DNA of 64,000 nucleotides, from NCBI GenBank assembly GCA_021030905.1, contig JAGFMI010000005.1, forward strand, positions 1,922,001-1,986,000, given 5' to 3'. The position numbers and the translations under genes are program-made. Source of the stretch: Pyrenula massariospora. Lineage: Eukaryota > Ascomycota > Eurotiomycetes > Pyrenulales > Pyrenulaceae. Under the pieces are notes generated by a model that searched no databases, had not been told where the DNA came from, and was given only the letters and a program-made list of their open reading frames with translations. Positions 54,715 through 64,000 of the stretch are shown in pieces; position 1 is the first letter of the stretch, and each line of letters starts with the position of its first letter.

Positions 54715-55209
54715 TCACCTCCGATCCTTCTCCCTCTCCCTCTCATCCACCTCCCCCAACAACCAAATCAAATTCCTCATAACAAAGGGCAAATCACTCC
54801 CTTCCCACATCCCCGAAAAATCCTGCCACCGGTCCCTTTTAACCCCCATATCCGCCCAGAAAACATCCTTCAACCGCCAAAGCGGCAACGCATCATAATA
54901 CGCCCTACTCTCATCCATATCCCCCTCCCTCACACTCTCGCACGTATACCTCGGCAGCCGATGACACGCCTCCTCGGCCGCGCAAAAAGCGGCTTTTTCC
55001 TTGCGCGAGGTCAAGGGGGAGTCGATGAAGATGTGCAAGGCGTCGAGGACGGGGGTGGACGGGGTGATGGCGGAGGCGAAGGCGCCGGACTTGTAGCGGT
55101 CTCGTTTGCAGGCGCGGTGGAAGAGGATTTGGGTGAAGGTGAGGATGTCGTTGACGAGGGGGGTTGGGGTTGGAGAGGTGTGTCTGCATATGGTGAGATG
55201 AGAGGACAT
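54715..55209 (-). CDS. hypothetical protein, 164 residues
   Basis: Single open frame starting at an ATG at 55209; upstream in-frame ATGs reach 55374 but add low-complexity sequence. The protein is mixed alpha-helical in appearance, with hydrophobic/charged alternation such as LVNDILTFTQILFHRACKRDRY, an alanine- and cysteine-containing middle, and an Asp/Trp-rich second half (PLWRLKDVFWADMG, DRWQDFSGMWEG, FVMRNLIWLLGEVDERE). No signal peptide or membrane helix. The coherent composition over the whole length and the C-to-G compositional trend seen in neighbouring real genes support it being coding. I do not recognise the family. It is convergent with the surface protein gene. Confidence 0.55.
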   Translation of the reverse strand: MSSHLTICRHTSPTPTPLVNDILTFTQILFHRACKRDRYKSGAFASAITPSTPVLDALHIFIDSPLTSRKEKAAFCAAEEACHRLPRYTCESVREGDMDESRAYYDALPLWRLKDVFWADMGVKRDRWQDFSGMWEGSDLPFVMRNLIWLLGEVDEREREKDRR

Positions 55210-55534
55210 GATGGGATCTGATCGGGCTTTGGTTTTGTGGGTTGGATGCGTAGATTGGGGCGTGTGAGGGCAGCAAGAGAATGTGGCGTTTAGAACTTTG
55301 TGGGTGTTATGCTGTTGGAAAGAGAGATGCGGCATATTATATGAGAACGAGACAGCAGGAAAACGAAGAGTCACATATGATTATGACAAGAATGACAAGA
55401 AAATTGAATTATACACGGAAAAGCGGACATCCACACAAAATCCACGCTCCAAGGGCATTTCCAAAAAGGGGTATAGCGCAGGTCAAAAAGTCGATTATTG
55501 AGCATTTTTCTATGGTGTACCAAAAATCTTTCTC
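55210..55534. other. short intergenic spacer
   Basis: A/T- and A/G-rich; holds the promoter of the hypothetical gene and the 3' flank of the Ost3-type gene. No other feature is seen. Confidence 0.45.
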
Positions 55535-56669
55535 TCAGAAGGGAGGGATGAAGAATGGGTATCCGCCATTCTTTACCCTGAAAACACTAAGCAGGAAGCT
55601 GTACATGCCCATGATGACCATGCCCCAGATGAAGACCATGAGCTGTTGTGACTTTGGATCAGCTATTCTCGGGACTTTTAGTGCGAGGGCAATTGTTGCG
55701 AACGACAAAACGCCGTCTACAAGCGGTTAGCGTTTTTCCTATTTGAAGTTGCGCAGTCAACCTACACATGGCGGCAACAATTTGCGTTTCCATGCCAAAC
55801 TGGTTCGAGAATCCTCCTGCAAAATAAGAGATTCCCCCTCGGCCATCGCCAGCAATGTAAGGCACTTTCCGGATGTGGTTGAACATGTGTCCGCTTGTGA
55901 AGAGGAGTACTGCAATGAGGCTGATACCAGCCCAAAGGTTTCGACTCTGGATTATCGGCTTGATATACGGCCAAGCGACAGTGCTGAAAGTGATAAGGCC
56001 TAAAACAATTGTTGTGGATGCTATGAAGCGAGTATAATTCACAGGTCGAACAAGAGGAGGTCGTGGCCCGTCTGGAAGATGTCGACTGATCCACGCATGA
56101 ATCTGTTCTGCACTTGGGGAGCTATATAATGTTAGATCCGTCGACATCAGCATGTCAAAACCGCCCTTACCCGCTAAAGTCATATCTCAATGGTTGCCCA
56201 TCGGCCTTGGCATTCGGACCAGCAGTAGGTTGGAAGAGGAGGAGGACCGGGGCCGTTTGCAGCATCATCTGAGCGCAATATCAGTCATCATTGTATTCTA
56301 TAGTATGCACAGAAGAAGAGGCACCTTCTGAAAGGTATTTTTCCCCTTGCTGAAATCTAGCGTGCCGAACAGCATCCTTGAGTCTCCGCTCTTGTCTCCT
56401 TTCGTCCAGCTCTTTGCGATGAGGTCCCACTCTGGCTGAAAGTCTCGACATATTTGACACCCATATTTTGCTTCGAGAGCAGTGAGTAACACTGCAACAG
56501 TGTAGTCTCGGGGTGCGCCAGTCAATTGGTCGTAGCTTTGGTCCACTAGGTCAAGTGGTGAGGACGACTGCGAGCGGGTGTGAAATGTCTGGAATTTATC
56601 GGCTGACGACTTGGCGGCTATTACCGACAGAGGCAGCACAAATGCTGCTAGAGCTATCGAAAACCTCAT
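55535..56669 (-). CDS. OST3: oligosaccharyltransferase subunit Ost3/Ost6 (thioredoxin-like)
   Basis: ER oxidoreductase subunit of the oligosaccharyltransferase, which holds substrate proteins through mixed disulfides so that sites near cysteines become glycosylated. Predicted 326 residues. Exons are 56669-56325, 56268-56171, 56121-55766 and 55716-55535, all in frame. A signal peptide covers about residues 1-19. The lumenal thioredoxin fold contains the active Cys71-x-x-Cys74 in KYGCQICRDFQPEW. Four transmembrane helices follow the FSGSPSAEQIHAWISRH segment, including TTIVLGLITFSTVAWPYI and LWAGISLIAVLLFTSGHMFNHIR. The KVPYIAGDGRGGISYFAGGFSNQFGMETQ loop and the NGGYPF C-terminus are hallmarks of the family. 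It is divergent from the coiled-coil gene. Confidence 0.95.
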
Positions 56670-57015
56670 GGCGATTATGGTTAACGTAAACCTTCTACCA
56701 GTTGTCCTAGTTTTTAGGACTCGTGGCCTCGCGCTTCGGAGCTTCATGCCAAGAGAATTCGGGTTTAAGATTATCCGCGGCTTTCCGAATTGAGACATTT
56801 GTTTACTTTGTGGCGAGATACGAATGACATACCACCTAAATCTTAGAGATACCTCGCATAGTCACAAAAGCATTGCACTTCTGTATCATAGTGCATTGGC
56901 GCATAGTATTTATATTGTTGCAGTCATGGCGTGTACAGATATTCTGTGTATGAAGACTATTGAGGACGTGAGTGTCTCTGCGATCTTGACTAGTGTTGCA
57001 TCTTACAAAGTGTAG
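56670..57015. other. 346-bp divergent promoter and possible 5' exon
   Basis: Shared upstream region of OST3 and the coiled-coil gene. It includes an ATG at 56926 opening 14 codons up to a GTGAGT donor at 56968, with a TGTAG acceptor directly before 57016. This could be a first coding exon or an intron in the leader of the downstream gene. Confidence 0.4.
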
Positions 57016-58545
57016 ATGAAAATGTCCTTAGAGACAGCGCGCCTGGACCGGATCTATGAACATGCGCTACAGCAGTCCGAACGAATCTATGAGGAGGAAA
57101 GATGTCGAGTTGTTCGCGTTGAGAATCTTCTCCTTCAAGATGACAACGACACCCTGCAGGAACAATTGGTCGAAAACGATCGTCAAATAGAGTCGCTTGA
57201 GGCGAGTCAGGAGGACACTTTACGCCAGCTTGGGGATATGACAGAGGAGCTTCAGTATGCTCAGAATGATCTTCGAAACAATGCGCGTGATATAGAAAAT
57301 TATAAGGCTGAGCTGCAGGCCCTCAGCAGTGTGTCGGCGGACTCCACGAAGCTCCTCACCGAAAAGTTATCACTCACCAGAGAGTTGTCTAGCTTGAAAC
57401 CAGAGATTGAGCATCTTCGGTCTCAAGCTGCGACACACCAATCGGCCCTCGCGGAGAAGTTATCTTTGCAACGTGAGCTGAGTTCAGTGCAAGTCGAACT
57501 GGAAACGGAAAGACGTGCTCTTCAACGGACTAAAGCAAAGGACACAAAGGCCTCAGAAGAAGACGCGAAAGCGCTGTCACAACTAGAAGAATTGCGAAAG
57601 GAGCTTGCTAAGGAAAAGAGAGAAGCGCAAAATCGGGACCGGGAGGTGCGCAAGAAAGCGACGGAGTGGGAGGGCCAGAAAACGATTCTCGAAAGCAAAT
57701 TAGATGCGTTCCGCAATAAACTCCGGACAACAAAAGAGCAACTTAAAGAAACACAAAAAGACCTCGAGACTGCCCAAAAAGCGACCCGAGTTGCAGAATC
57801 TACCCAAGCTAGATCAGCACCGAACCCTCGAAAGCGATCTATAGCTCGCTTTGACCCTGATATGACAATCGGCACTCCAGGTGACCGGCCTGCTGCGAAA
57901 AGAAACAAGAGCAGCTCCACGCTCCCTGGCGACAAGTCAACCTTCTCCATAACACCCTTCCTCAACCGAACATCAACATTCATCGCTCCAGACTCCCCTG
58001 AAGAGTCCGACGCCGAAACCTCTGCCCAGCCCACTGAACAACAGCCAACAGTTACTCTCCCTGTTACAATCTCCACCGCTCTCTCTGAGCCGCCCTCGCC
58101 ATCCACACAAAACCTCACCCAGAAGATCCCAATCAAGAAGCCCAAAGAACCAGCGCCCAAAAAGACAAATACGAATGGCGTCCTCAAAGAAACAACCGGC
58201 CCCCGCGCCAACCTCCTCGCCTCCTTTGCCTCCCGCAAATCCGGCAACAGTACAAAATCCGTCTCCCTGCCGCGCGTCGCGGAAGAATCAGACGAAGAAA
58301 ATCAACCCACTGAGCGCTCAAACATAGTACAAAAGAAAAAGCAAAAGGTTCTGGGAACACAGCGGAAGAGTCTCTTTGACGATGACGAGGAGGAGCAGCC
58401 GGCGCGAGCTCGGGGGGTCAGGGCGCTGGGGATCAGAGGGGGTGGAGGACCGATAAGTTTGGCTGCGAAGCCGAAGAGTTTGACGGAGTTCTCGCCGTTG
58501 AAGAGGGATAGGAAAGCTACGGCGGCGGCGGTACAAGTCTCTTGA
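57016..58545 (+). CDS. nuclear coiled-coil protein, unknown function
   Basis: 509 residues from this start. Residues about 5-260 form an almost unbroken heptad-type coiled coil rich in Glu, Leu, Gln, Lys and Arg (for example RIYEHALQQSERIYEEER, LEELRKELAKEKREAQ). The rest is disordered, Ser/Pro/Lys-rich, with several basic nuclear-localisation-like clusters (PRKRSIARFD, AKRNK, KKKQK) and acidic stretches. It ends with LTEFSPLKRDRK, which could be a short docking motif. The layout resembles kinetochore, spindle-pole or monopolin (Lrs4/Mde4-type) subunits, but I cannot assign it to one. A 14-codon upstream exon (56926-56967) could extend the N-terminus in frame. The coding strand turns G-rich in the last 150 bp. 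Confidence 0.8.
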   Translation: MKMSLETARLDRIYEHALQQSERIYEEERCRVVRVENLLLQDDNDTLQEQLVENDRQIESLEASQEDTLRQLGDMTEELQYAQNDLRNNARDIENYKAELQALSSVSADSTKLLTEKLSLTRELSSLKPEIEHLRSQAATHQSALAEKLSLQRELSSVQVELETERRALQRTKAKDTKASEEDAKALSQLEELRKELAKEKREAQNRDREVRKKATEWEGQKTILESKLDAFRNKLRTTKEQLKETQKDLETAQKATRVAESTQARSAPNPRKRSIARFDPDMTIGTPGDRPAAKRNKSSSTLPGDKSTFSITPFLNRTSTFIAPDSPEESDAETSAQPTEQQPTVTLPVTISTALSEPPSPSTQNLTQKIPIKKPKEPAPKKTNTNGVLKETTGPRANLLASFASRKSGNSTKSVSLPRVAEESDEENQPTERSNIVQKKKQKVLGTQRKSLFDDDEEEQPARARGVRALGIRGGGGPISLAAKPKSLTEFSPLKRDRKATAAAVQVS

Positions 58546-58877
58546 TGGGATGGAAAAGCTATGATGTTTCTGCTGCGTTTGGGTGGTCAGGTTTGATTAT
58601 TGATACGCTTTGTATGGACGGTTCTCATGCCGATATTGAATGCTATGATCAAGGCTTTGAAATGAAGATACAACTTGGACAATCAACTCGATCAAATTCC
58701 TTTCCAGCAGGTACCTAGCTTGATATCCCTCCTGCATGGACTTCGGATGGTGCGTTGACTCCCCGTCCCAAGCTTATTTCCCCATTAAGCCTAGCCACCA
58801 ATCTCACAATTGGAGAAGCGTAAAAAGTTCCCAAAACCGATACGCTTATCCTCCTCCCACTCACCAAGCGTGGGCAG
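58546..58877. other. intergenic spacer, promoter of MRM2
   Basis: No open frame of interest. C/T-rich in the last about 100 bp before the ATG at 58878. Confidence 0.4.
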
Positions 58878-60059
58878 ATGTCACTTCGCAATGCCCATCG
58901 ACCCATCCTCTCATCCCTTTCAAGTAACCACTTACATACCCCTTTCCCACCATGTCTAGCCGCTTTACCCCCGGTGAGGATATCCATCCGCCCCTCCTCG
59001 TCGGCACGCTGGCTCGCCCGCCAAAACCGAGACATCTTCGCTCGAGAGGCAAAGGTGCAGGGATTGAAAAGCCGGGCAGCGTTCAAGCTCTTACAGATCG
59101 ATGAGAAATACCGCCTCTTCAAGCCTGGGAATACGGTTATCGACTTGGGTTTTGCGCCGGGGAGCTGGTCACAGGTACACCCCACCCTTATTCATGTGCT
59201 ACAAGAAAGGAAACATTCTAATATTCAGCTATTCCTAAAACACAGGTAGCAATCGACCGAACCCGACCCAACGGCCGCGTCCTCGGCGTCGACCTGCTCC
59301 CCACCCAACCCCCCAAAGGCGTGTCCACGATCCAGGGCAACTTCCTCGACCTCGACGTCCAGGCCGACATCAAGTCCTACCTCCGCGATCCGAGCCACGG
59401 GCGCTCGCGGCCGCGCCAGGTTTTCCTCACCGATGATGCGGACCCAGTGACGATGCAAGAGCTCGAAGACGCGGAGCATTCGTATCTGCAGCGGGAGCGG
59501 CGGGAGAGTAGCAGTGCGACGGTGGGCGAGGAGGGCGAAGGCGAGACGGAAGGGGAGGATCGGAATGCGGATGTGGTGTTGAGTGATATGTGGGAACCCT
59601 GGGAGCAGACCGAGGGGTTTTGGAAGAGGAGTTTGAGTAACCCGTATCACAGGATGATGAACACGAGCGGTGTCGTGTTTCGAGATCATGTGAATAGTAT
59701 GGTATGCTTTTGCTCCCTTGGATCATTTCTCAGTTGAGGTGTGCAGATTCTGATAAGTTTAAAGGATCTCTGCCAAGCTGCTCTCGAGTTCTGCTTCGAT
59801 ACCCTAAGAGTTGGCGGGCACTTCGTTTGCAAATTCTACCAGGGAGGGGAGGACAAAGCGCTTGAAGGGCGACTGAAGCAGCTGTTTCGAAAGGTTCATC
59901 GTGAGAAGCCGGAGTCGTCAAGAAGTGTAGGTTTTGGGAAACTGCTTGCTTTCTGTGCAGAGATACTCATGTGGATGCTAGGAATCGAAGGAAGCTTATT
60001 TCGTTGCCCTGAAACGCCTCGCGAAAGCGGACAGGAATCTTGTCTTTGACGGCAGCTGA
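58878..60059 (+). CDS. MRM2: mitochondrial rRNA 2'-O-methyltransferase (RrmJ/FtsJ family)
   Basis: Methylates a ribose 2'-OH of the large mitochondrial rRNA. Predicted 330 residues. Exons are 58878-59174, 59246-59701, 59765-59926 and 59982-60059. The first about 45 residues are Ser/Arg/Pro-rich, a mitochondrial targeting peptide. The RrmJ catalytic tetrad is visible: Lys70 (KSRAAFKL), Asp213 (DVVLSDMW), Lys274 (HFVCKFYQG) and Glu309 (SRSESKEAYFV). The SAM-binding loop is IDLGFAPGSWSQ. An acidic insertion of about 45 residues (162-206) separates the central strands just before the catalytic Asp. Exon 3 was started at the second AG (59764) because this restores the family spacing VNSMDLCQAALEF; using the AG at 59746 would add six residues. 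Confidence 0.92.
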
Positions 60060-60179
60060 CGGGCGAAGAATAATCGGGGGTATACCCAATAGGAAATACG
60101 GTGAGTAGCTTCGACGTTATAGCCGTGTCCTATGGTCCTAGGTTGACGTGTTCGGGAGACTAGGTGAATGCTCGCAGCT

Positions 60180-62576
60180 TCAAATTATCTCTCCGTCTCC
60201 TTCATCGTTACCTGTGCCCTCATCGCTCCACTCGATGTCGGCAGCAGCGGCTTCGGCGGCTCTCTGGACCTGCCGGAATCGTTAGTATATGGGCCCTAAG
60301 AGATGTTGACTTGGACGTACCTCTTTTAGTCCACTGACTTCTTCGACAAACCCCGCTTCATTCAGAGCTTGTCTGACGAAAGACCAGCCGTCGGTCTTGT
60401 ACGCGTCTAGGATCTTGTCCGAGCATGCGCTGCAGCAGTCATAGCTCTTTCCAGCAATAGACATGTTCTGGAAGTTTGATAAGAATCCTCTGATCTGATG
60501 CGGAATAAGGCCCAGAGGATGGTCTCCACGATCCTCTGTTGCAGATTGGGAAGCAGGGGCTTTTCCGCCTTCTGGGTGTTGGAGAATGGATATCAGAAGT
60601 TCAACGAGAAGAGCGGAGGCGATGGCTGCGATACCAGGCCTGGTCACTGTGCATTGTTGATCAAGAGTCTGATCTTTCACTGACTGCGCCGGGGGCTTAG
60701 TACTAGTTCAATCGGTGGGCCGGGAGCACTTACGTCTGCAGGAGCAACCACATCATTGCAAAAATAGCAGCCAAGCTCCTTTTCTCGATCATTTTCAAGC
60801 CTCAGTCCGTGACGCATGACAACAAAGGTGTCAAAGCCGAGCGCAGCATTCATTACAATCTTTCCCGAAGCTTTCCCCATCACAGTTGGCAACCATCGAG
60901 ATTCTCTCGTGTCCATTAGGAGAAAAATGACGTCGTGGGATTCTACAAGGTCTTTGAGCGTTTCGAAATCCGTCTTTGTCTTTTCCTCGTCCGTAATAGG
61001 GTGGCCAGCCATCGGCACCGACATGACGTACCCTTTAGAATCAACACCTGGGTAGATTTCATGCAAAGCCTCAGCAGCCCTTTCTGCCTTTGGTGCGCCC
61101 CCTTCAAGACAGTCTTTGAAGCCGAAAAGCGGTTGTCTGACTGGATTTGAGTACGACACCCGGCCATTGTCGATAAATGTGATAGTTCGCACTCCCCAGC
61201 CCAATAAATTTCGAGACACATAACTGCCAAGTGTCCCAGCTCCGAGTAGCAGACATTTTGTGTTCTTGATCTTTTCGAGATTCAGGCTTGGGCTGATGCG
61301 CCATTTCATAAGTTTCAGGTTCAAGTCCACTGATTGGTCGGCGAGCCTCGAAGGGTCCATGTATTCTTTCAGATCCGTCATCCGGCTGTTCACTTTCCCT
61401 GCAGCATTCCTCTCCCAGCCGACAACTTTCGGCATGGATTCGAGTTTCAGATCACCATCTTTCTCCGAACGCGGCAGCTGCAAGTTGTAGACGATGGTCC
61501 GCGCTCCATCTCTGCGGCTTTGAACATCTCGGTAGCAGAGGATTTGCACTCGTTCAAGACCCCATCGATGCCTCACCATAACTAGAAGATTTCTTAGAAC
61601 CCAGTTAGGGTATTCCGAGTAATTTGAGGGGTCTGCGAAGCACACGAAACAGTCTTCTTCTTCCGTTTCTGTAAAGAAGCCACCTTCATAGCTAGAGAGC
61701 GAGCCAACGGACCATGACCATCCTAACTTTTCTGTTGGAGTCTTAGGAGTCTTCGGCCGTTGATCGTCTCCATCATTGCTCACGATGGAGGCAGGCCTTA
61801 AAAGACCCCTGACTTTCTTGGCGAGGAAGAAGCCGTGTTGGCGAGAGTCAACGCTGTACCGCCACGTCTGTACAGAATCAACTAAAGCTTGCGACTCCAG
61901 CTCGGTGATACCAGAGACTCCTTTGCCTTTATGTGTGGGCATTGCCACAGTTTCGCTTGATTCAATCGGAACCCATGGTGGATCTGTAGCGAATGCGGGA
62001 AAAGCAAACCAGTAGTGAAAGCGGTACTTCTTCAGATCTGCGAAGGAGAGCACAACAAATGAGGCGAGAAGCGATGGACAGGAGTAAATTGTCCCGTCAT
62101 TAATGGCTTCCCATATCTGAAAAGGGCACATGATCAGCCTCCGTTGTCAGTAATGGAGACCTGATTAATTAGAATAACCTTACTGTTCGGCCGGCTTGCT
62201 GGAGAAAGCCAGCTTTGTCTAGGTTCTTATACTCTTCGATCGTATTTACATTCTTGATGATGCCTTCTGCTCTGTAGAGGCCCGCTGGAACTCTACGAAA
62301 GAGAGTGAACTTGTTTCAGCATGGGAAAAATTCACCAGAATCGCCGGAATTTAGCGAACGGAAAATGCAGAATATGGAGACATACTCATCACTTGTCAAC
62401 GCATTTCCATGTATTTGCATCCGACAGCTAGCCTCAGGTGAATCCGCCGGACGTATTTCATACAGACCTAAGAGTTTCCGTGCAGAATCATCAAGTTTGT
62501 CATGGTTAACCTTGTGGGAAGCCAGAGATCCCCAGAAGGGCAGCTCAATATCGGATGCGAAAGGGACGTATTGCAT
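60180..62576 (-). CDS. ATG7: autophagy E1-like activating enzyme Atg7
   Basis: Activates the ubiquitin-like proteins Atg8 and Atg12 for autophagosome formation; cytosolic. Predicted 711 residues. Exons are 62576-62386, 62292-62184, 62116-60734, 60683-60321 and 60269-60180, all in frame. The N-terminal Atg7 domain begins [15 protein letters not shown] and continues with WFAFPAF and GLYEIRPAD. The E1 adenylation domain starts near residue 365 with the ATP-binding [24 protein letters not shown], then [15 protein letters not shown] and [13 protein letters not shown]. The catalytic Cys572 lies in [11 protein letters not shown], preceded by [10 protein letters not shown]. The C-terminus holds the [13 protein letters not shown] zinc-type element and an acidic tail that binds Atg8-like partners. 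All key residues are intact. An E-box lies about 240 bp upstream. Confidence 0.97.
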
Positions 62577-63096
62577 CCTGAAACCAAAGAGAGAGAAGAT
62601 AAATGGAATAGGGAAGATGAAACTTTCAGGGTTGCTGTATGAGGAATTTTGAAGAGAGCTCGTGCCTAAAGCGACGATGACTTGACATCTGATCTGGTTT
62701 GGACCTCATGATGATCTCCTGATATCTCGTGGCGGGAAGCCTATCGGACCAGGTACGCCCGTCGGCGCAGCTTTCAGGGTTGTTTGCCTCGTTTGCTCAT
62801 TTTCCAGTAATTATGCATCACGTGACTCGCCTGCGAAGCTCTTCGTTGCGTACCAACGTCATTGTACCTCATGGAGTGCTCTATCATTGTGATCTAGTCA
62901 GATAACAATCGATTGGATGCTCAAAAACCGAATATGAGATGCACAGATGGATTTATTCCTGGAAAGGACCAAGTCGGGAGTGTTTAAGGAACACGGTTTT
63001 GTGTGGAACACTTTGTGAGATGGGTATTAAAGACTACAATAACATGCCCGGGTATATATAGTGCGCCAAAATAGCAAACGGTCGAAGACTAGATAT
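62577..63096. other. intergenic, ATG7 promoter
   Basis: 520 bp between the 3' end of the permease gene and the ATG7 start. No gene; it includes the E-box listed separately. Confidence 0.45.
62818..62825. promoter_or_regulatory. palindromic TCACGTGA E-box upstream of ATG7
   Basis: TCACGTGA lies 242-249 bp upstream of the ATG7 start, immediately followed on the plus strand by CTCG so that a TGACTC half-site of the Gcn4 type overlaps. TCACGTGA is the core of bHLH sites; direct control of ATG7 is inferred only. Confidence 0.4.
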
Positions 63097-64000
63097 TCAT
63101 TTCATCCATGCCCAAATCCAGATCAAGAAATTGCGGCCGTTTCCTATCGTAATACCATGATCTGGAAGCTCCAACCTTCCCTTTCTTCTTGCACTCGTGA
63201 CTTGTACAGCATTTCGGAGATCATTGGATCTTTCAGGACGCCATCGTGACAAGTTGAAGCCATGCTTTCGGAGTTTGTAGCCTAGGATGAGTAGAATAAA
63301 AACGGGGATCTGAAATTTCATGAGCATTCAAAGCTGCTTTGGCAAAAGAGACAAGTTAGACTCACACTGATGTATGAAGCGACGAATCTTCGAACATCGA
63401 AGGGTCGTTCCAGGAATGGTACAATGCCATTGAAAAGTAATAAGATCAGGCAAGCACTCATCCCATACAGCGCCTTCAGCCATTGCCCATGGGATTTGTA
63501 CGGATAGCGAGGGTGGTTTCGGTCATAGGTGGCGGCCTGGGTCTCCGAGGCATTTCCGTATGTTTTGAAGTTTTCCAATCTATGTCGTTGTCCCAGGTCA
63601 GCCACGTTATAATAGATTAGATAGGAAGGCTTTCTCACGTTCTGAAGAAGTTGAGGTAAGTCGCACAAATAATGATATAGACGATTAGACACGAGACCGT
63701 GCAATTTGCTGCAAGCTCGCTCAACCGCTAGTTGCTTGTCAGTAACAGGTCTTTAATGATAACGTTTTCGGAGACGCACCACTCCAGGACCGCCAGTACG
63801 GCCCATAAATCCGATCAACATCACAGCAGCTGTAAATAGAATAGCTCTCACGGGAACACCGGAGCGGCATTGACGCAGTCTTCGTGTGATGAACTCCGGG
63901 CCAGTCTGATCCCGCAATGCAAGGGTATGCAAGACCCTTGAAGCAACGTACATCGAGTTGATTGCGCACGTGAAAGATGACACAACGAAGACGGCATTGA
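63097..64000 (-). CDS. amino acid permease (YAT family), C-terminal part
   Basis: The 3' portion of a plasma-membrane amino acid:H+ symporter gene; the start lies beyond the window edge. Exons on the minus strand are beyond 64000 to 63780, 63727-63639, 63579-63366 and 63309-63097. The encoded segment contains NAVFVVSSFTCAINSMYVASR and RVLHTLALRDQTGPEFI, a typical YAT helix 8-9 region. Then come helices LAANCTVSCLIVYIIICATY, the loop YPYKSHGQWLKALYGMS, helix LILLLFNG, the motif FVASYISIPVFILLILGYK and a short cytoplasmic tail with LELPDHG. The intron donors are GTGCGT, GTGAGA and GTGAGT. Substrate specificity cannot be told. Confidence 0.9.

Noticed and set aside
57522-58247. 241-codon minus-strand open frame
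   Set aside because: Antisense shadow of the coiled-coil gene, which has good coding character in the other direction.

Overview
The window looks like chromosomal DNA of a filamentous ascomycete (Pezizomycotina). Most coding genes are split by short introns, usually 45-70 bp, with GT(A/G)AGT-like donors, CTAAC/CTGAC-like branch sites and YAG acceptors. Intergenic spacing is compact, and there is a fungal gene set: fused HIS7, a VTC4-type polyphosphate polymerase, Dpb2, ATG7, Ost1 and Ost3/6, a YAT-type amino acid permease, a GH128 glucanase and a Flc/TRP-like channel. Class-level placement (possibly Leotiomycetes) is a guess. I resolved 24 protein-coding genes. Exon boundaries were worked out by hand from splice sites and family conservation and are given in each entry. 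No tRNA, rRNA, CRISPR array or intact transposon was found.

Left part (1-28.6 kb) is gene-sparse and accessory in character. It holds an orphan cytochrome P450 (4.4-6.2 kb), a small secreted protein (7.1-7.5 kb), a single-pass membrane protein with a repeated cytoplasmic tail (8.7-9.6 kb), a secreted protein with two SGNH/GDSL-type domains (11.3-14.5 kb), an aspartic-protease homologue whose catalytic motifs are degenerate (16.8-18.0 kb), an intracellular-type tyrosinase (19.1-21.3 kb), a DJ-1/PfpI protein (24.5-25.3 kb) and an MFS transporter (26.9-28.6 kb). Long stretches between them hold only fragments that look weakly coding. I do not see a classical biosynthetic backbone gene, so these do not form a recognisable metabolite cluster.

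Right part (29-64 kb) is dense and mostly housekeeping. A Sim3/NASP-like histone chaperone and DNA polymerase epsilon subunit B (DPB2) share a divergent promoter with two ACGCGT boxes. A Yippee-domain protein, HIS7 (with an upstream TGACTCA box), VTC4 and OST1 follow on the minus strand. OST1 is divergent from the 24-kDa subunit of respiratory complex I. Then come a Flc/TRP-like membrane protein, a GPI-type GH128 glucanase, a large Pro/Ser- and Gly-rich cell-surface protein, a small hypothetical gene, the OST3/6 oxidoreductase subunit, a nuclear coiled-coil protein, the mitochondrial rRNA methyltransferase MRM2, ATG7, and the 3' part of an amino acid permease that runs off the right edge.

The observations I find most unusual are: a two-domain SGNH protein in which the second domain has lost all catalytic positions; an aspartic-protease relative with both DTG motifs broken; a 5-nt first coding exon in VTC4; a 24-bp minisatellite inside an intron that stays open in the upstream reading frame; paired ACGCGT boxes between a histone chaperone and a replication gene; and a strong C-to-G compositional flip along the coding strand that recurs in several unrelated genes.
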